DNA of 8,766 nt from an uncultured Leucobacter sp. (GTDB taxonomy: Bacteria > Actinomycetota > Actinomycetes > Actinomycetales > Microbacteriaceae). Where the stretch lies: contig CALMSE010000067.1 in NCBI GenBank assembly GCA_937872275.1, positions 1 through 8,766 on the forward strand, given 5' to 3'. The position numbers and the translations under genes are program-made. Shown piece by piece: positions 6,496-8,766 of this stretch (within the stretch, counting starts at the first letter, position 1; each line of letters starts with the position of its first letter). The notes under the pieces were generated by a model. That model was not told the origin of the DNA and made no database searches. It worked only from the letters and a program-made list of their open reading frames with translations.

Positions 6496-7948
6496 GGATC
6501 GACTTGAACGAGACGTACTGCTCGAGCCCCTCGATCCCGTATTCGACGCCCAGACCCGAATCGTGCCGCCCGCCGAAGGGGGCGGCGTGGTTCGAGGCGA
6601 AGAAGTTGATGCCCACCGACCCGCTGTCCACGCGCTCGGCCACCTCGAAGGCGCGCTCCTCGTCCGCCGAGAACACGATGCCGCCGAGGCCGAAGGGGGT
6701 GTCGTTGGCGATCCCGATCGCCTCCTCCACATCCGAGTAGGGCTGGATCGTGACGACCGGGCCGAAGATCTCCTCGCGAGCCACCCGCATCCCTGGCGTG
6801 ACGTCGGCGAGCACGGCCGGCGCGATGAAGAACCCGGGACCGGGCAGCGGATGACCGCCGGTCGCGAAGCGCGCGCCCTCCGCTCGGGCCGACTCCAGGT
6901 GCTCGCGCACCGACTCGTACTGGGATCCGTTCGCCACCGGGCCGAACACGGTGGCGGGATCGAAGGGGTCGCCCTGCGGGGAGGCCGCCACCAGGCCCGC
7001 GATGCGATCCACGATCTCCTCGTAGCGCGAGCGCGGCGCGAGGATGCGCGTGGAGATGTAGCAGGTCTGCCCCGAGTTGCGCATGCAGGAGCGCAGGAAG
7101 ACCGCGGCGAAGGCGTCGAGATCGACGTCGTCGAGCAGGATCGCGGCCGACTTGCCGCCGAGCTCGAGCGTGACCGGGCGCAGCAGCTCGCCGCAGGCGG
7201 CCGCGATCCTCCGCCCCACCTCCGTGGAGCCGGTGAAGGCCACCTTGTCGACGAGGGGATGGCGCACCATGGCGTCGCCGGTCGCGCCGTTGCCCGTGAT
7301 CAGGTTGACGACCCCCGCGGGCACGCCCGCGGCGCGCGCCGCCTCGACGATGTGGCGGATCGACAGCGGCGTCGGCGACGCCGGTTTGATGACGACCGCG
7401 TTGCCTGCCAGCAGGGCCGGGGCGAGCTTGATGACGACGAGATTGATGGGGAAGTTCCAGGGCGCGATGAGCGCGCACACGCCCACCGGGTCGCGGCGCA
7501 CCACGCTCTCGCCGCCGCCGTGCGGGAAGGCCCGCACGTCCTCCCGCTCGAGGTGCGGGGCGAGCGAGGCGAAGTAGCGCAGGATGCCCGCGGCGTTCGC
7601 GGCGGCGCCGCCCGTCTCCGCCACGGGAGAGCCGTTCTCGCGAGTGTTGGTGGCGGAGAGCTCAGCCGCCCGCGCCTCCACCTCGTCGGCGAAGCGCAGC
7701 AGCACCTCCGCTCGCTCACCGGGTGTCATCCGCGGCCACGGCCCCTCGTCGAAGGCGCGGCGCGCGGCGCGCATCGCGGCGTCGACGTCCTCGGGGGCGG
7801 CCAGCGGCACACTGCCCCAGACCTCCGCGGTCGCGGGATCGACCACCTCGATGCGCCCGGCCCCGACGGACGGCGCCCAGGCGCCGTCGATGAAGTGGTC
7901 GTCCGCGTGCCAGGGCTCGGCACGGAAGTCCGTGCCCGATCCGCTCAC
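6476..7948 (-). CDS. Aldehyde dehydrogenase (NAD(P)+-dependent)
   Basis: A full-length 490-residue aldehyde dehydrogenase that oxidises an aldehyde to a carboxylate in the cytoplasm. Key elements in order: APWNFP with the catalytic Asn165; cofactor-binding Lys188 in IKPASPTP (187-194); the Rossmann loop FTGSTEVGRRI (238-248); general base Glu262 in LELGGKSA (261-268); the nucleophile Cys296 in NSGQTCYISTRIL (291-303); and EEIFGPVV (392-399) with Glu393. All catalytic residues are present. Position 191 is Ser where many NAD-specific enzymes have Glu, as in the E. coli succinate semialdehyde dehydrogenase GabD (KPAS), suggesting NADP+ can be used. The GTG at 7948 overlaps the HD-protein stop by 4 bp, and the first downstream Met is far too late. 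No strong ribosome site is seen, so coupled translation is likely. The substrate is unknown; an aldehyde produced by the upstream steps or by the neighbouring alcohol dehydrogenase is plausible. Confidence 0.95.
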   Translation of the reverse strand: MSGSGTDFRAEPWHADDHFIDGAWAPSVGAGRIEVVDPATAEVWGSVPLAAPEDVDAAMRAARRAFDEGPWPRMTPGERAEVLLRFADEVEARAAELSATNTRENGSPVAETGGAAANAAGILRYFASLAPHLEREDVRAFPHGGGESVVRRDPVGVCALIAPWNFPINLVVIKLAPALLAGNAVVIKPASPTPLSIRHIVEAARAAGVPAGVVNLITGNGATGDAMVRHPLVDKVAFTGSTEVGRRIAAACGELLRPVTLELGGKSAAILLDDVDLDAFAAVFLRSCMRNSGQTCYISTRILAPRSRYEEIVDRIAGLVAASPQGDPFDPATVFGPVANGSQYESVREHLESARAEGARFATGGHPLPGPGFFIAPAVLADVTPGMRVAREEIFGPVVTIQPYSDVEEAIGIANDTPFGLGGIVFSADEERAFEVAERVDSGSVGINFFASNHAAPFGGRHDSGLGVEYGIEGLEQYVSFKSIHRRPRR

Positions 7949-8616
7949 CGCAGCACCGCCGTCTTCAGCAGCGCCTCGGAGCGATCCAGATCGGCGTCCG
8001 CCATCGCCATCGCGGCCTCGCTGAGCAGTTCGGGAACGATCTCCCTGCGCAGCCGGTCGGAGTAGGCGGCGGGATCGAGGCCGAACCAGCTGGAGGCGAG
8101 CGCGATGCCCGCGTAGTCGAAGCGCCACAGCCGATCCGCGTCGCGCACGAGCGCGTCCTCGAGCGAGTGCGCCTCGGCCCGGGTGTCGTGCCCGTCGATG
8201 ATCGCGCAGACCGCCTCGACGAACTCCTCGTCGTAGCCGAGCGGGGGCAGCACCTCGCGGGCGACCTCGCACCCCTGCTGCTCGTGCTGGAAGCGGATGT
8301 CGGACTTGCGCCAGCCCTCGGCGAAGCCCTCGGAGATGATGCGCGACTCGTCGACCCGGCCCCAGCCGGTGTCGTGCAGCAGGATCGTCACCCGCACCAG
8401 CTCGGCGTCGGCCTCCGGGTGGGCGGCGAGCAGCCGCTCGGCGAAGGCCAGCGAGATCGGCAGGTGGATGTCGTTCGAACGCGCCCGGGTCTCGGGCACC
8501 ACGGAGGCCCAGATCGGGTCGAGGTCAGTGCCGGCGGCGGGCGTGGAGGAGATCGGCGAGGTGTCGATCGGGCCGTTCGCGGCGATGGGCGTCGGGGGCA
8601 GCGGGTGGGTCGGCAT
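7945..8616 (-). CDS. HD-domain (phosphohydrolase-superfamily) protein
   Basis: A 223-residue protein with a metal-binding HD domain. Visible ligands follow the family order: His51 (NDIHLPIS), His81-Asp82 in LLHDTGW (79-85), His111 (RFQHEQQG), His143 in IIDGHDT (139-145) and Asp159/Asp161 near VRDADRLWRFD. HD proteins hydrolyse phosphate esters or other bonds using one or two metals, and some are oxygenases or hydratases; the exact reaction is not deducible here. Residues 1-33 are rich in Pro, Thr, Ser and Ala and look disordered. The ATG at 8616 follows the upstream stop by four bases, with a modest AGGGAAG site, so the gene is translated in an operon with the preceding ORF and the aldehyde dehydrogenase. 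It probably acts on a small molecule of the same pathway rather than as a nucleotide-signalling enzyme, given this context, but that is inference. Confidence 0.85.
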   Translation of the reverse strand: MPTHPLPPTPIAANGPIDTSPISSTPAAGTDLDPIWASVVPETRARSNDIHLPISLAFAERLLAAHPEADAELVRVTILLHDTGWGRVDESRIISEGFAEGWRKSDIRFQHEQQGCEVAREVLPPLGYDEEFVEAVCAIIDGHDTRAEAHSLEDALVRDADRLWRFDYAGIALASSWFGLDPAAYSDRLRREIVPELLSEAAMAMADADLDRSEALLKTAVLR

Positions 8617-8620
8617 GCGT

Positions 8621-8766
8621 TCACTTCCCTGGTTCTTCGGCTGCGACGAGCAGCTGTTTCAGCGGCACCGACGGGTCGGCGACCGCCTCGGCGGACAGGT
8701 CGATCCCCTTCGTCAGCGCCTGGCGCACCGACATGAAGTCGAGGGGGACGTTGATGCAGTCGGCGG
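8621..8766 (-). CDS. C-terminal 47 residues of an unrecognised protein (partial)
   Basis: An open frame enters from the right edge and ends at the TGA at 8621-8623, four bases before the HD-domain gene. The visible peptide includes INVPLDFMSVRQALTKGIDL and ends LLVAAEEPGK. The composition and GC-rich codons are those of a real actinobacterial gene, and the tight spacing to the next start places it in the same operon. I do not recognise the family from this short tail. An internal ATG (complement of 8731-8733) is unlikely to be the start because the frame continues upstream past the window edge. Confidence 0.65.
   Translation of the reverse strand, partial: ADCINVPLDFMSVRQALTKGIDLSAEAVADPSVPLKQLLVAAEEPGK

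Noticed and set aside
5358..7478. Minus-strand frame of 706 codons crossing both IclR genes and the aldehyde dehydrogenase
   Set aside because: It is out of frame with the real proteins and gives an arginine-, alanine- and glycine-rich translation without motifs.
5603..8065. Plus-strand open frame of 820 codons opposite the IclR, aldehyde dehydrogenase and part of the HD gene
   Set aside because: It spans three real minus-strand genes and the gap between them, with no domain of its own. Absence of stops follows from the GC content.

Overview
The window is very GC-rich, with strong G/C preference at third codon positions, GTG starts, tight gene spacing and 4-bp GTGA stop/start overlaps. This fits a high-GC actinobacterium. 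A Microbacteriaceae-type host (for example Leucobacter-like) is my inference from codon style and gene content; no marker gene in the window proves it. Almost the whole window is coding. Two minus-strand gene runs are separated by a plus-strand IclR-family regulator.

Layout from right to left, in the direction of minus-strand transcription. (1) 8766-6476: the C-terminal end of an unrecognised protein, a small HD-domain protein and an aldehyde dehydrogenase, packed with a 4-nt gap and a 4-bp overlap, so very probably one operon. (2) About 120 bp carrying a degenerate 17-19 bp tandem repeat, followed by a minus-strand IclR regulator (6355-5582). (3) A convergent plus-strand IclR regulator (4766-5563). 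(4) An 88-bp AT-richer divergent promoter region (4678-4765). (5) A second minus-strand operon: hydantoinase/oxoprolinase A subunit (4677-2548), B subunit (2530-374) and the N-terminal part of an iron-type alcohol dehydrogenase starting at 377.

Read together, the genes suggest a regulated catabolic locus. A two-subunit ATP-dependent HyuA/HyuB enzyme attacks an amide, lactam, hydantoin or ketone. An alcohol dehydrogenase and an aldehyde dehydrogenase handle oxidation or reduction of the carbon skeleton, and two IclR regulators presumably sense substrate or intermediates. The B subunit carries a C-terminal extension of about 120 residues resembling the small gamma subunit of acetone carboxylase. 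This makes a carboxylase-like activity as plausible as a hydrolase and is the most interesting biological feature here. The substrate cannot be read from sequence.

Caution on the left edge: the first 120-150 bases encode, in frame with the alcohol dehydrogenase, a segment typical of a bacterial efflux-pump membrane fusion protein (HlyD/RND adaptor). I read this as a chimeric contig end rather than a true fusion gene. I found no tRNA, rRNA, CRISPR array or insertion sequence, and no gene-free stretch longer than 300 bases.
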